Assembly (NCBI GenBank): GCA_030591625.1
Contig: JAUVAR010000032.1
Coordinates: 1 to 13,243 of the forward strand
Reading direction: 5' to 3'
Origin: Candidatus Zixiibacteriota bacterium
GTDB taxonomy: Bacteria; Zixibacteria; MSB-5A5; GN15; FEB-12
DNA: 13,243 nucleotides
The notes below the pieces were generated by a model that searched no databases, had not been told where the DNA came from, and saw only the letters and a program-made list of their open reading frames with translations. The translations under genes and the position numbers were made by a program. How positions within the stretch are numbered: position 1 is the stretch's first letter; every line of letters begins with the position of its first letter. Shown piece by piece: positions 1-6,884 of this stretch.

Positions 1-203
1 AAGCCCTCACTATTGCTGATCGTAGTAATACCTGCATCCGGTACCATGATAGTCACACGGTCAAGCGGTTTACCAGAATCAAGATCTGTAATAGTCCCCT
101 CAATAATAACGGAGCTGCCTGCCTGAACATTTACAACAAATGTAAAAAGTATAACTAAAAAAGATACAATTAAAATACGGTATCGCTTAACAGGAGTTGT
201 CAT
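1..203 (-). CDS. Secreted protein, N-terminal part only (probable carboxypeptidase-regulatory-like / TonB-receptor-type N-terminus)
   Basis: An open frame starts at ATG 203-201 and runs off the left edge, giving about 67 residues. GGAGG at 211-215 lies 7 bases upstream of the ATG and fixes the start. The N-terminus has a basic stretch (KRYR), a hydrophobic core and a likely cleavage site after VQA near residue 28, so export is expected. The mature part begins with GTITDLDSGKPL followed by a segment ending TTISNSEG. This pattern (G-x-I/V-x-D..G.PL.....V......G..T...G) resembles the small beta-sandwich called CarboxypepD_reg, often found at the start of TonB-dependent receptors and other surface proteins of Bacteroidota-like bacteria. 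Too little is visible to choose between a receptor, a peptidase or a plain surface protein. It lies on the same strand, 78 bases after the respiratory operon, and has no visible functional tie to it. Confidence 0.75.
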   Translation of the reverse strand, partial: MTTPVKRYRILIVSFLVILFTFVVNVQAGSSVIIEGTITDLDSGKPLDRVTIMVPDAGITTISNSEG

Positions 204-210
204 CTCTCAC

Positions 211-215
211 CCTCC
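211..215 (-). promoter_or_regulatory. Shine-Dalgarno site of the left-edge secreted protein
   Basis: On the minus strand GGAGG is followed by 7 bases and the ATG at 203-201. This is one of the strongest ribosome binding sites in the window. It supports a real gene here even though only its first 67 or so codons are visible. Confidence 0.7.
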
Positions 216-281
216 AGTAATTCTTTTTCTGAACTCTATTTTGTTCTTACGCGGTTACCCGCCCAATAGTTTAATAAAAGA

Positions 282-692
282 TCAGCGAATATAGAGCATA
301 TAAAAGATAATAACGCCTGTCAATGAAACAAATATCCAGACGGGCCAGACAAATCGAGCTAGTCGCTTGTGTTTTTCAAAATTCCCTAGAATGGCGTGCG
401 TTACCATTACGACAATAAATGGCCCCATTAGAGCAGCAAGAATTACATGTGGAATTAAAATTGTAAAATAAAGAGGACGTGTCCAATCATTGTGTGGGTA
501 TGGAATTGAGCCGGCACTATAATGATATATTACGTAGCATATTAAGAACAGAGTCGAGCTGATAAGTGCACCGATCATAAAACGGCGGTGAACAAGTTTG
601 TTTCCCTTTCGGATATTTACATATCCAAACATAAGCAGAACCGTACTTATGAGATTGAATGTAGCATTGATAGCAGGAAGGTTTGATTCCAT
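282..692 (-). CDS. DUF420 membrane protein, probable oxidase assembly factor (CtaM/YozB-like)
   Basis: A 136-residue integral membrane protein with four clear hydrophobic segments. It has histidines typical of DUF420: HRRFM near residue 35, IYHYS near 57, HNDW near 67, IPHVILA near 81, MVTHAI near 97 and HKRLAR near 107. DUF420 proteins sit in cytochrome oxidase loci of many bacteria, and the Staphylococcus/Bacillus relative CtaM (YozB) is reported to be needed for aa3 oxidase function. The role here is inferred from family and position. The start ATG shares one base with the stop of the upstream ctaA-SCO gene (TGATG), and GAAGG inside that gene is a plausible ribosome binding site, so translation is probably coupled. 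It is the last gene of the operon. No frame disruption is seen. Confidence 0.85.
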   Translation of the reverse strand: MESNLPAINATFNLISTVLLMFGYVNIRKGNKLVHRRFMIGALISSTLFLICYVIYHYSAGSIPYPHNDWTRPLYFTILIPHVILAALMGPFIVVMVTHAILGNFEKHKRLARFVWPVWIFVSLTGVIIFYMLYIR

Positions 693-2221
693 CAGGGTAT
701 CGCCTTCGCCAACTCAATGATATGCGCTCTCAATAGCTTCATATCGTTGTCATCATCATGGTCGTAATAGCCGCGAATTTCACCTCTGTCATCGATAAGA
801 ATGAATTTGGTAGAGTGCATTCCGGGAATGTCACCTGATACTAAAAATCCTTCCTCGCAAAGTGCAACAGTTTGATCTACTTCACCTCTTACAAACAACC
901 ATCTATCGTCGGTAATATTATGAGCTGTTGCATATGCCGATAATACACCCAGGCTGTCAACCAAAGGATCGACTGTAATAGACACAAATTGAACATCGTC
1001 TGAATGCGCAAAAGCATCATACAATTCACCCATGCGAGCAGTCATCAAAGGACAAGGCCCATGGCATGATGTAAAGAAGAAATCGAGTACTGTTATTTTC
1101 CCAATAAACTGTTCGCTATTGAATGAATCACCTGATCGTTCGGTCATTTCAAATTCCGGTACTGCTTTCACATGCATAATATCAGCACGAGAATAATCTG
1201 CCTGCCTAACAACTGCGTACGATCCTGCTGCAAGAAATATCACTACAGCAATTGAAGCGACTATCGGAACAGCAGAAATTTTGAACTCACTTTTGTTAAC
1301 CGGCCCACGCTTCATCTGTACCCACAGAACGAACGTTGCGCCAACAAACATCGCACCCAACCAAAGATGGAATAACTGGAACATTGGCGTTAAGCCGAAA
1401 GCCATCATCATAACACCCATAAGCGTCTGTATAACAGCCAACAACATCACCAAACGTGCGGTCCAACGTGATGGATCACCCTTTGAATTCGATGCCTTTA
1501 TCAAACCTACACCCACAACATGAGATAGCAGGGTTGCGCCAATTCCAATTATCATGTGGATATTATTTATAAAACCAACTTCTGTTGCATGTTGTGTCGC
1601 ACCCCAGAGTGGGTATTTAGAAATAACAATTTCAAAGACACCCCTGAGTTCAGCCCCGAGTATAATTTGTACTATCGCTACCAACCATAAGACCAGAGCC
1701 CAGGTTGTAGTTATCTTTGGATACGCCTGAGAGTTTGAAGTTTCTTGAGAGACAGAATCATTAGTTTGCTGATACACATACAATAGTAAAGTAACAATAA
1801 CCAAAGCAATTAACATGTGCGCAGAGATAATCACCGGCTGCAAATCTGATGCAACAACCACTGCACCCATCCAGCCCTCAAAGGCCGTTAAGATTGCCGC
1901 AAGAGCAGTCGGCCAAACTATACGTGGAATATGTCGAAACTTTATCAGAGCAACAACTGCCGTTGCAGCAATTAGCAATCCAACACTCATACCGATAATG
2001 CGATTGAAATATTCGATCCATGCAAGTGTCATATTGAACGTGGCTGGATCAATTTCTGCAGGTAGCTGACTTAATGATACAGGTGGAATCCAGCTTCCAA
2101 AACATTTTGGCCAATCAGGACATCCCATCCCGGCACCTGCCACACGCACTAATCCACCTATGAAAATCAGAAAGTAAGTTGCAAGTGTTGAAAGAAAAAC
2201 CAGCCGTTTAAATAAATTCAT
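692..2221 (-). CDS. ctaA: Heme A synthase fused to a C-terminal SCO copper-chaperone domain
   Basis: A 509-residue two-part protein. Residues 1 to about 305 are CtaA, which converts heme O to heme A in the membrane. They hold eight predicted helices, the extracytoplasmic motif GMGCPDWPKC (C34, C40), E70, and histidines H135, H222 and H285 at three of the four usual heme-ligand positions. The fourth (Bacillus H60) is N73 in WIEYFNR, a form I recall from Bacteroidota CtaA. A ninth helix (about 316-337) leads to a thioredoxin-like SCO domain (about 345-509) with CHGPC (C386, C390), VDP at 417-419 and H469 in GMHSTKF, so the copper ligands look intact. Eight CtaA helices end inside and the ninth crosses out, placing SCO on the outer face where CuA is loaded. 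The frame is continuous, so this is a true gene fusion. GGGGAG lies upstream of the ATG. Confidence 0.93.
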   Translation of the reverse strand: MNLFKRLVFLSTLATYFLIFIGGLVRVAGAGMGCPDWPKCFGSWIPPVSLSQLPAEIDPATFNMTLAWIEYFNRIIGMSVGLLIAATAVVALIKFRHIPRIVWPTALAAILTAFEGWMGAVVVASDLQPVIISAHMLIALVIVTLLLYVYQQTNDSVSQETSNSQAYPKITTTWALVLWLVAIVQIILGAELRGVFEIVISKYPLWGATQHATEVGFINNIHMIIGIGATLLSHVVGVGLIKASNSKGDPSRWTARLVMLLAVIQTLMGVMMMAFGLTPMFQLFHLWLGAMFVGATFVLWVQMKRGPVNKSEFKISAVPIVASIAVVIFLAAGSYAVVRQADYSRADIMHVKAVPEFEMTERSGDSFNSEQFIGKITVLDFFFTSCHGPCPLMTARMGELYDAFAHSDDVQFVSITVDPLVDSLGVLSAYATAHNITDDRWLFVRGEVDQTVALCEEGFLVSGDIPGMHSTKFILIDDRGEIRGYYDHDDDNDMKLLRAHIIELAKAIP

Positions 2222-2243
2222 GACAAACTCCCCAGTATGTCAG

Positions 2244-2717
2244 TTAGTCAATCTTAATATCAGACGATTGCTGAGTTGTATCAGTTTGTATTGTGTCAGT
2301 AAAGATAGTGCTGACATCAGTGCTGACATCAGTACTATCACTGATACTATCAACAGTCGAAAGACCTTGATACATCTCTGCCATATTGTTCAGTGGTGTA
2401 CCTTTGATTTCGTAAATATCCTGCCTGCGCATTGTATCTAACATCGTAAAGACAATAAATATCGCAAGGAACAGAATACCACCAATAAAAAGTGAGAGAT
2501 ATACTTTACTGTCATACTTCAGGTGCATAAAGTAAAGTGCGACCAATGTTGCTTTGGTAGCTGCAATCAACATTGCTACAATCAGATTGATAGGACCAAA
2601 ATCAAATGATACACCTACCCAGACTGTTATAGCTGTCAGAACAAGTAGAATACTTCCAATTGAAAGATAAAGAGAAAGAGGCAGAATGTGTATTGTGTTA
2701 TTTTTAGAATCACTCAT
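2244..2717 (-). CDS. coxD: Cytochrome c oxidase subunit IV (prokaryotic type) with Ser/Thr/Asp-rich tail
   Basis: A 157-residue small oxidase subunit (COX4_pro type) that stabilises the core complex. Three hydrophobic segments lie at about residues 13-35, 41-63 and 72-94. The family signature KATLVALYFMHLKYDSKVY begins at residue 55. The usual protein ends shortly after the third helix. This one continues with about 60 residues, the last 40 of which are almost all Ser, Thr, Asp, Gln and Ile, and include the repeat DVST-DVST at 130-137. The tail is probably disordered and its side of the membrane is uncertain. The ATG at 2717 is preceded by GAGG at a 5-base distance, just after coxC. The gene ends 22 bases before ctaA-SCO. 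The family call is firm. The function of the tail is unknown. Confidence 0.9.
   Translation of the reverse strand: MSDSKNNTIHILPLSLYLSIGSILLVLTAITVWVGVSFDFGPINLIVAMLIAATKATLVALYFMHLKYDSKVYLSLFIGGILFLAIFIVFTMLDTMRRQDIYEIKGTPLNNMAEMYQGLSTVDSISDSTDVSTDVSTIFTDTIQTDTTQQSSDIKID
2307..2354 (-). repeat. Short 12-bp tandem repeat inside coxD
   Basis: On the plus strand AGTGCTGACATC occurs twice in direct succession (2307-2318 and 2319-2330). It is followed by two diverged units (AGTACTATCACT at 2331-2342 and GATACTATCAAC at 2343-2354). The two exact copies encode DVST-DVST on the minus strand. The unit is a multiple of three, so copy-number changes keep the reading frame. Confidence 0.75.
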
Positions 2718-2724
2718 AGCTACC

Positions 2725-3369
2725 TCAACTAATCAGATAGAGTAGTGGGAAAAGGAATATCCAAATAAGGTCAACGAGATGCCAGTAAAGGCCAGCCATT
2801 TCTACCGGAGTATAATAGGCGCTTGAAAATGCATTGCGTTTTACTCTTGTTATCAGCCATGTTATAAAACCAATTCCGCCGATGACATGAAAACCGTGCA
2901 AGCCAGTCATTGCAAAATAGATTGAAAAGAATATATGCGGATTAGTTCCTTCTATGCCTTCGAAGGTGTAGAACTTGCCCGGTAGTTGTCCGAGATGAAA
3001 CTTATGTTCGTACTCAAAGTATTTTATTACGAGAAAGACACATGCAAGAACTACCGTTATAATAAGATAATTCATGCACTGTTTCTTTTTATCAAGTTGA
3101 ATCGAACGAATCGCCAACGCCATTGTAACTGAACTTGTAATTAACACAACAGTATTAGTTGCACCTAGCGTGATGTCCAAATACTCATGGGCATTGAAGA
3201 ACATCTCGGGATACCATGCTCTGTAGATCGCATAGGCAACGAACAACCCACCAAAGAGTAGAATTTCTGTTACGAGAAAAAGCCACATACCAAGTTTGGC
3301 TGCATCCGCTTGCTGAGCAGCATCTGCAAAATGCGACTGCAAGTTAGTCGAAGGAGAATGATTGCTCAT
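2725..3369 (-). CDS. coxC: Cytochrome c oxidase subunit III
   Basis: A 214-residue membrane subunit of the caa3 oxidase that supports the subunit I core. Five hydrophobic helices are seen, at about residues 27-50, 66-86, 94-117, 128-165 (broken by GLHGFHVIGG) and 190-213. It is therefore the short bacterial form without the first two helices of the seven-helix protein. Family marks are the conserved glutamate in FLVTEILLFGG (E35), the HGFHV motif, and the C-terminal WHLVDLIWIFLFPLLYL. The first 25 residues are soluble and alanine/glutamine-rich. The start is set by GGAGG inside the end of coxA, 8 bases before the ATG. Only 3 bases separate it from coxA and 7 from coxD. Confidence 0.95.
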   Translation of the reverse strand: MSNHSPSTNLQSHFADAAQQADAAKLGMWLFLVTEILLFGGLFVAYAIYRAWYPEMFFNAHEYLDITLGATNTVVLITSSVTMALAIRSIQLDKKKQCMNYLIITVVLACVFLVIKYFEYEHKFHLGQLPGKFYTFEGIEGTNPHIFFSIYFAMTGLHGFHVIGGIGFITWLITRVKRNAFSSAYYTPVEMAGLYWHLVDLIWIFLFPLLYLIS

Positions 3370-3372
3370 ATT

Positions 3373-4986
3373 CTATTCCTCCCTCTCACGTAGAACTGTA
3401 TCGAAGTCATAAGGGCCATGGGTCACTTTTGGTTCATGTTCGAAATTATGAGGGTGCGGAGGTGAAGTTGTTTCCCATTCAAATGTCAACGCGCCCCAGG
3501 GATTCGCACTCGCTATCTTACCATTCCTTAAGGAATGGATTAAGTAGATTGCCATAATAAGAAAACCAAATCCTAATACATACGAACCAATTGATGAGAA
3601 TCCATGCAACGGCTGAAATTGATCCATGTAAGTTGCATATCTTCTTGGCATACCTCTTGTACCGAGAATAAACTGTGTGAAGAAGGTCATGTTAAAACCG
3701 ATGAAAATAAACGCACAGGCTATTCTTCCCCAGAATTCAGAGTACATACGTCCGAACATTTTAGGCCACCAATAATGCAAACCACCAAGCAGAGCCATCA
3801 CCGTACCACCCATCATAGTGTAATGAAAATGAGCGACGATGAAATATGTATCATGCAAATGAATATCTACAGAGAGGGCACCAAGGAATATTCCTGTCAA
3901 ACCACCAACTGAGAACAGTATCAAAAAGGATATCGCATATAGCATCGGTGTCTTGAGATCTATTGATCCTTTGTACATCGTTGCCACCCAGTTGAATACT
4001 TTAATCCCCGATGGTATGCCTACAAAGAATGTAAGGAACGAAAAGATCATTGCCGCAAACTCAGATTGTCCCGATGTAAACATATGATGCGCCCACACAA
4101 GAAAACTTGTGAACGCGATACCAAGTGATGAAAAGGCTATAGCTTTGTAACCAAATATTTTCTTATGCGAGAAAGTTGCAATCAGTTCTGATATGATTCC
4201 CATGCCGGGAAGAATCATTATATATACAGCCGGATGCGAGTAGAACCAGAAGAAATGCTGGAACAGAACCGGATCACCACCCATTGCAGGATCAAATATA
4301 CCCATCCCGAGCGTTCGTTCGAGAATCAACAGGACAACTGTAATACCCAAGACTGGTGTAGCCAGCACCTGAATAATCGCCGTAGCGTACAGACCCCAAA
4401 TCATCAACGGCATCTTGTACCAGGTCATACCGGGAGCCCTGAGTTTGTGCACCGTCACTATGAAATTTAAACCGGTAAATATTGACGAGAAACCGAGTAT
4501 AAATACACCGAGCATCATCGAAACAACTGACGTATCAGTCGTCGATGAATACGGCGTATAGAATGTCCAGCCAGTATCAACTGCGCCCTCCCAGATTGAG
4601 TACAGACAGAAGAGTGAACCGAAGACATAGATATACCATGACGCTAAATTTAGTCGTGGGAAAGCTACATCCTTCGCACCGATTTGAATTGGTAAAATAA
4701 AATTACCAAGTGCCGCTGGTATCGAGGGGATGATAAACAGGAAGATCATAATCGCACCATGCAATGTGAACATCTGGTTATACATCTTCTTCGTAAGAAA
4801 CATATTATCAGGTGTGAACAATTCGGTACGAATTACTAATGCCAGCAGTCCGCCGATAGCAAAGAAAAGCGTAATCGCAGCAAGGTACATGACGCCAATC
4901 CGTTTATGATCAACAGTCAATAACCATGACTTCAATCCTTTCGGATAATTCAGATAATTAATTTTGGCTTCATTGGGCAAATTCAT
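3373..4986 (-). CDS. coxA: Cytochrome c oxidase subunit I, type A2 (YSHP) heme-copper oxygen reductase
   Basis: A 537-residue, roughly twelve-helix catalytic subunit that reduces O2 to water and pumps protons. Visible ligands: H76 (HGAIM) and H388 for heme a, H386 for heme a3 (VAHFHYT), and H251, H300 and H301 for CuB, with Y255 at the cross-linked tyrosine position. The D-channel entrance is kept as D106 and N113 in KDVAFPRLN, and the K-channel lysine as K329 in GIPSGIKVFNW. The end-of-channel glutamate of A1 enzymes (HPEVY) is absent. The motif is YSHPAVYIM (Y249, S250), the mark of A2 enzymes such as the Rhodothermus marinus caa3 oxidase. Subunit III is a separate gene, unlike some caa3 loci. 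AAGGAT overlapping the coxB stop serves as ribosome binding site. Confidence 0.97.
   Translation of the reverse strand: MNLPNEAKINYLNYPKGLKSWLLTVDHKRIGVMYLAAITLFFAIGGLLALVIRTELFTPDNMFLTKKMYNQMFTLHGAIMIFLFIIPSIPAALGNFILPIQIGAKDVAFPRLNLASWYIYVFGSLFCLYSIWEGAVDTGWTFYTPYSSTTDTSVVSMMLGVFILGFSSIFTGLNFIVTVHKLRAPGMTWYKMPLMIWGLYATAIIQVLATPVLGITVVLLILERTLGMGIFDPAMGGDPVLFQHFFWFYSHPAVYIMILPGMGIISELIATFSHKKIFGYKAIAFSSLGIAFTSFLVWAHHMFTSGQSEFAAMIFSFLTFFVGIPSGIKVFNWVATMYKGSIDLKTPMLYAISFLILFSVGGLTGIFLGALSVDIHLHDTYFIVAHFHYTMMGGTVMALLGGLHYWWPKMFGRMYSEFWGRIACAFIFIGFNMTFFTQFILGTRGMPRRYATYMDQFQPLHGFSSIGSYVLGFGFLIMAIYLIHSLRNGKIASANPWGALTFEWETTSPPHPHNFEHEPKVTHGPYDFDTVLREREE
3521..3538. repeat. Perfect 18-bp palindrome within coxA
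   Basis: The stretch CCATTCCTTAAGGAATGG is its own reverse complement, with no mismatch and no spacer. It falls near the 3' end of coxA, where it encodes part of SLRNGK, a conserved stretch of subunit I. It is therefore probably a by-product of coding sequence and not a binding site. Confidence 0.6.
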
Positions 4987-4997
4987 ATAATTGATCC

Positions 4998-5945
4998 TTA
5001 CTCATTCATCGCCTTGATATATGCAATCAACGCATCGATCTGCCGATCTTTCAGAATACCCTGAAATGTAGGCATAATTGGTTTGAACCCCTCCGCAATT
5101 TTCGTTCTCGGATTGAGAATAGATTCACGCAAATAATTTTCGTCAGATACTACGGTTGTCCCATCTGTCATGGTTAGTTCCGATCCAAAACGCCCCTTGA
5201 AACTTGGACCTTGAATCAATGAACCGTCAAGTGAATGGCAAGTGTAACAAGCTTTAGTCTTGTATAACTCTGCGCCATACTCTTCAAGGGTTAAGCCCTC
5301 TCCTAAAACAGATGATTTTTCCAACCAGATCGCATATTCATCCGGTGGTAATACTTTTACTTTACCAATCATCTCAGAATGTCCATCACCGCAAAATTCT
5401 GTACAGAAAAGATCAAACTCTCCTGTATGAGTTGCTTCAAACCATGTAATTGTATAACGGTTGGGAAGTACATCCATCTTGATTCTAAATGCCGGGACGA
5501 ACAGAGAATGAATAACATCCTGCGAAGATAATAATAGCTTTATAGGTTTATTAACGGGCACCACAAGTTCGTTGACTAAATTTGCCCCTTCTTTATAATC
5601 AAATGTCCAAAACCATTTTTGACCTGTCGCTTTGATCTCAATTGCATCACCCGGCACAACATTCATTTTTATATATGTCTTGAATCCCCATACAAAAACG
5701 ATAAGGATCAAGATCGTAGGAATTGTTGTCCATAGAATTTCAAGCTTAATATTGTGATCAACTCCATAGGTAAGGCCATCACCGGCAACTTTGCGCCTGT
5801 AACGCCACGAGAAATATAATGTAACCGCCACAACAATTACAAATATTGCAAAACTCGCCAACAGGATAAAGTTGAAAAGAGCATCAACTTCCGGCGCAAT
5901 AGTCGAACTCGGGGTTGGTAAATATGTCGAGCTTGTTGAATCCAT
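4998..5945 (-). CDS. coxB: Cytochrome c oxidase subunit II with fused C-terminal cytochrome c domain (caa3 type)
   Basis: A 315-residue subunit that takes electrons into the oxidase. Two membrane helices (about 24-46 and 68-90) are followed by a cupredoxin domain with a complete CuA site: H146, C181, E183, C185, H189 and M192 (CTEFCGDGHSEM). After a linker, residues about 220-315 form a monoheme cytochrome c domain with CYTCH (C233, C236, H237) and a likely distal methionine M291 in PIMPTF. The aromatic electron-entry stretch GQKWFWTF lies at 108-115. This makes the enzyme a caa3 oxidase that can accept electrons from ACIII directly. No lipobox or cleavable signal peptide is evident. The N-terminal 20 residues are Ser/Thr/Pro-rich. 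The start ATG at 5945 has only a weak ribosome binding site, so it may rely on coupling to the gene before it. Confidence 0.95.
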   Translation of the reverse strand: MDSTSSTYLPTPSSTIAPEVDALFNFILLASFAIFVIVVAVTLYFSWRYRRKVAGDGLTYGVDHNIKLEILWTTIPTILILIVFVWGFKTYIKMNVVPGDAIEIKATGQKWFWTFDYKEGANLVNELVVPVNKPIKLLLSSQDVIHSLFVPAFRIKMDVLPNRYTITWFEATHTGEFDLFCTEFCGDGHSEMIGKVKVLPPDEYAIWLEKSSVLGEGLTLEEYGAELYKTKACYTCHSLDGSLIQGPSFKGRFGSELTMTDGTTVVSDENYLRESILNPRTKIAEGFKPIMPTFQGILKDRQIDALIAYIKAMNE

Positions 5946-5954
5946 CAGAATCTA

Positions 5955-6878
5955 TTAACCGTGCATTTTAGGTTTAATTATTGGAGTCGTCTGTCTGTTA
6001 TCTTTACGTCTGTTGAAACGTTCTTTGGCGAAGAGCGTTCCCAGAAATATAAAAAGAATCAATCCGGCTATTCCCCCGCCAATACGCATCACGTTTCCCG
6101 CAAAGACAGTATATGCGCCAGCCTCAGGGTCATAATGAAAACAATACAGCAATAGCCGGTCGATTGTTGTTCCGATTTTACCGTTGGAGGCCTCAAGCAA
6201 GGCGAGCTTCAAATCCTGGGGCTTGAAATCGATACCATACAAATATCTGGAAATTACACCTTCTTCGGTCAGGATGAACGCAACAGCCGGATGCGCATAT
6301 TCATCCTGCTGGGCATCATAGAAGTATTTGAATCCAAGTTCACCTGCCAAGGTAGCAGACTGCGAGCTATCTCCGACAAGAAAATGCCAAAGAGCTTTCT
6401 GATCACTTGTTGCTAATTCACCTGAATAGTTTTCTTGTTTTGCTGCCGCCAGCTGATACTCTTCTTTGGGATCAATACTGACTGTCACCATTGTAAACTT
6501 GTCACCCGGTTGCCATTTCAATTGAGCAACACCTGCGGAAAGACCATTGAAAACCATATTACATAGCATCGGACATTCATAATAACCGAGGGTCAGAAGC
6601 AGAGGCTTACCCTTCCCGAGAAAATCACCAATCGTAACTTATTCACCATTTGAATTGGTAAATGTCAGTTTGGGATCGATCTTATCCCCGAGATGTTCGA
6701 TTACATCAATCTTATCGAGCATTGGGTTATCTTTCAGGACTGGCTGAGCCCTAAGAGATGTAACTGAAAGAGATAATATTGCAAACAGAGACAATGCGTA
6801 TAATGACCTACATCGCCCCATACGGTCTATTAACTCCCGTTTCATGCCATGCGTATATGTTATTAACGTGTTTCTCAT
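5955..6878 (-). pseudogene. SCO1/SenC-family copper chaperone interrupted by an in-frame TAA
   Basis: Two pieces in the same reading frame form one SCO protein of 307 codons. The first (6878-6639, 79 residues) gives an N-terminal hydrophobic export segment ending near SLRAQP and the lead-in KLTFTNSNGE, then TAA. Reading on, the frame continues as VTIGDFLGKGKP and LGYYECPMLCNMVFNGL, with copper cysteines at codons 102 and 106. It proceeds through VSIDPKEE and AHPAVAFIL to a C-terminal membrane helix and stops with TAA at 5955-5957. The first ATG after the internal stop (6569) lies between the two cysteines, so a protein restarted there would lack one copper ligand and the export signal. No base is inserted or deleted; a lysine, glutamine or glutamate codon turned to TAA would explain it. 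The true start is unsure: ATG 6878 has a poor ribosome binding site, and internal ATGs exist at codons 12 and 20. A sequencing error is possible. Confidence 0.8.
6639..6641 (-). other. Internal nonsense codon (TAA) in the SCO gene
   Basis: The codon lies between GAA (Glu) and GTT (Val) of the SCO frame, at codon 80. Several genes here, including this one, end with TAA (coxD, coxB, actF, actB), so TAA is an ordinary stop in this genome and not a reassigned codon. Confidence 0.8.
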
Positions 6879-6884
6879 ACTATT

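Noticed and set aside
204..281. Possible terminator or promoter in the gap between the DUF420 gene and the left-edge gene. A 4-bp stem GCGG/CCGC at 251-262 closes a GTAA tetraloop.
   Set aside because: The stem is only four base pairs and is not followed by a T run on the minus strand. No good -35/-10 pair is visible.
3604..3912. Plus-strand open frame of 102 codons opposite coxA
   Set aside because: It overlaps the most conserved part of coxA on the opposite strand and looks like a shadow. Nothing supports expression.
5955..6569. The 3' part of SCO as an independent gene starting at ATG 6569
   Set aside because: That start falls inside the CPMLC copper motif and lacks an export signal. The sequence upstream of it continues the SCO family match, so it is a fragment of a broken gene.
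6639..6641. Stop-codon reassignment or programmed readthrough of TAA
   Set aside because: TAA ends several normal genes here, including this one, and no readthrough structure was recognised around the codon. A mutation or read error is simpler.
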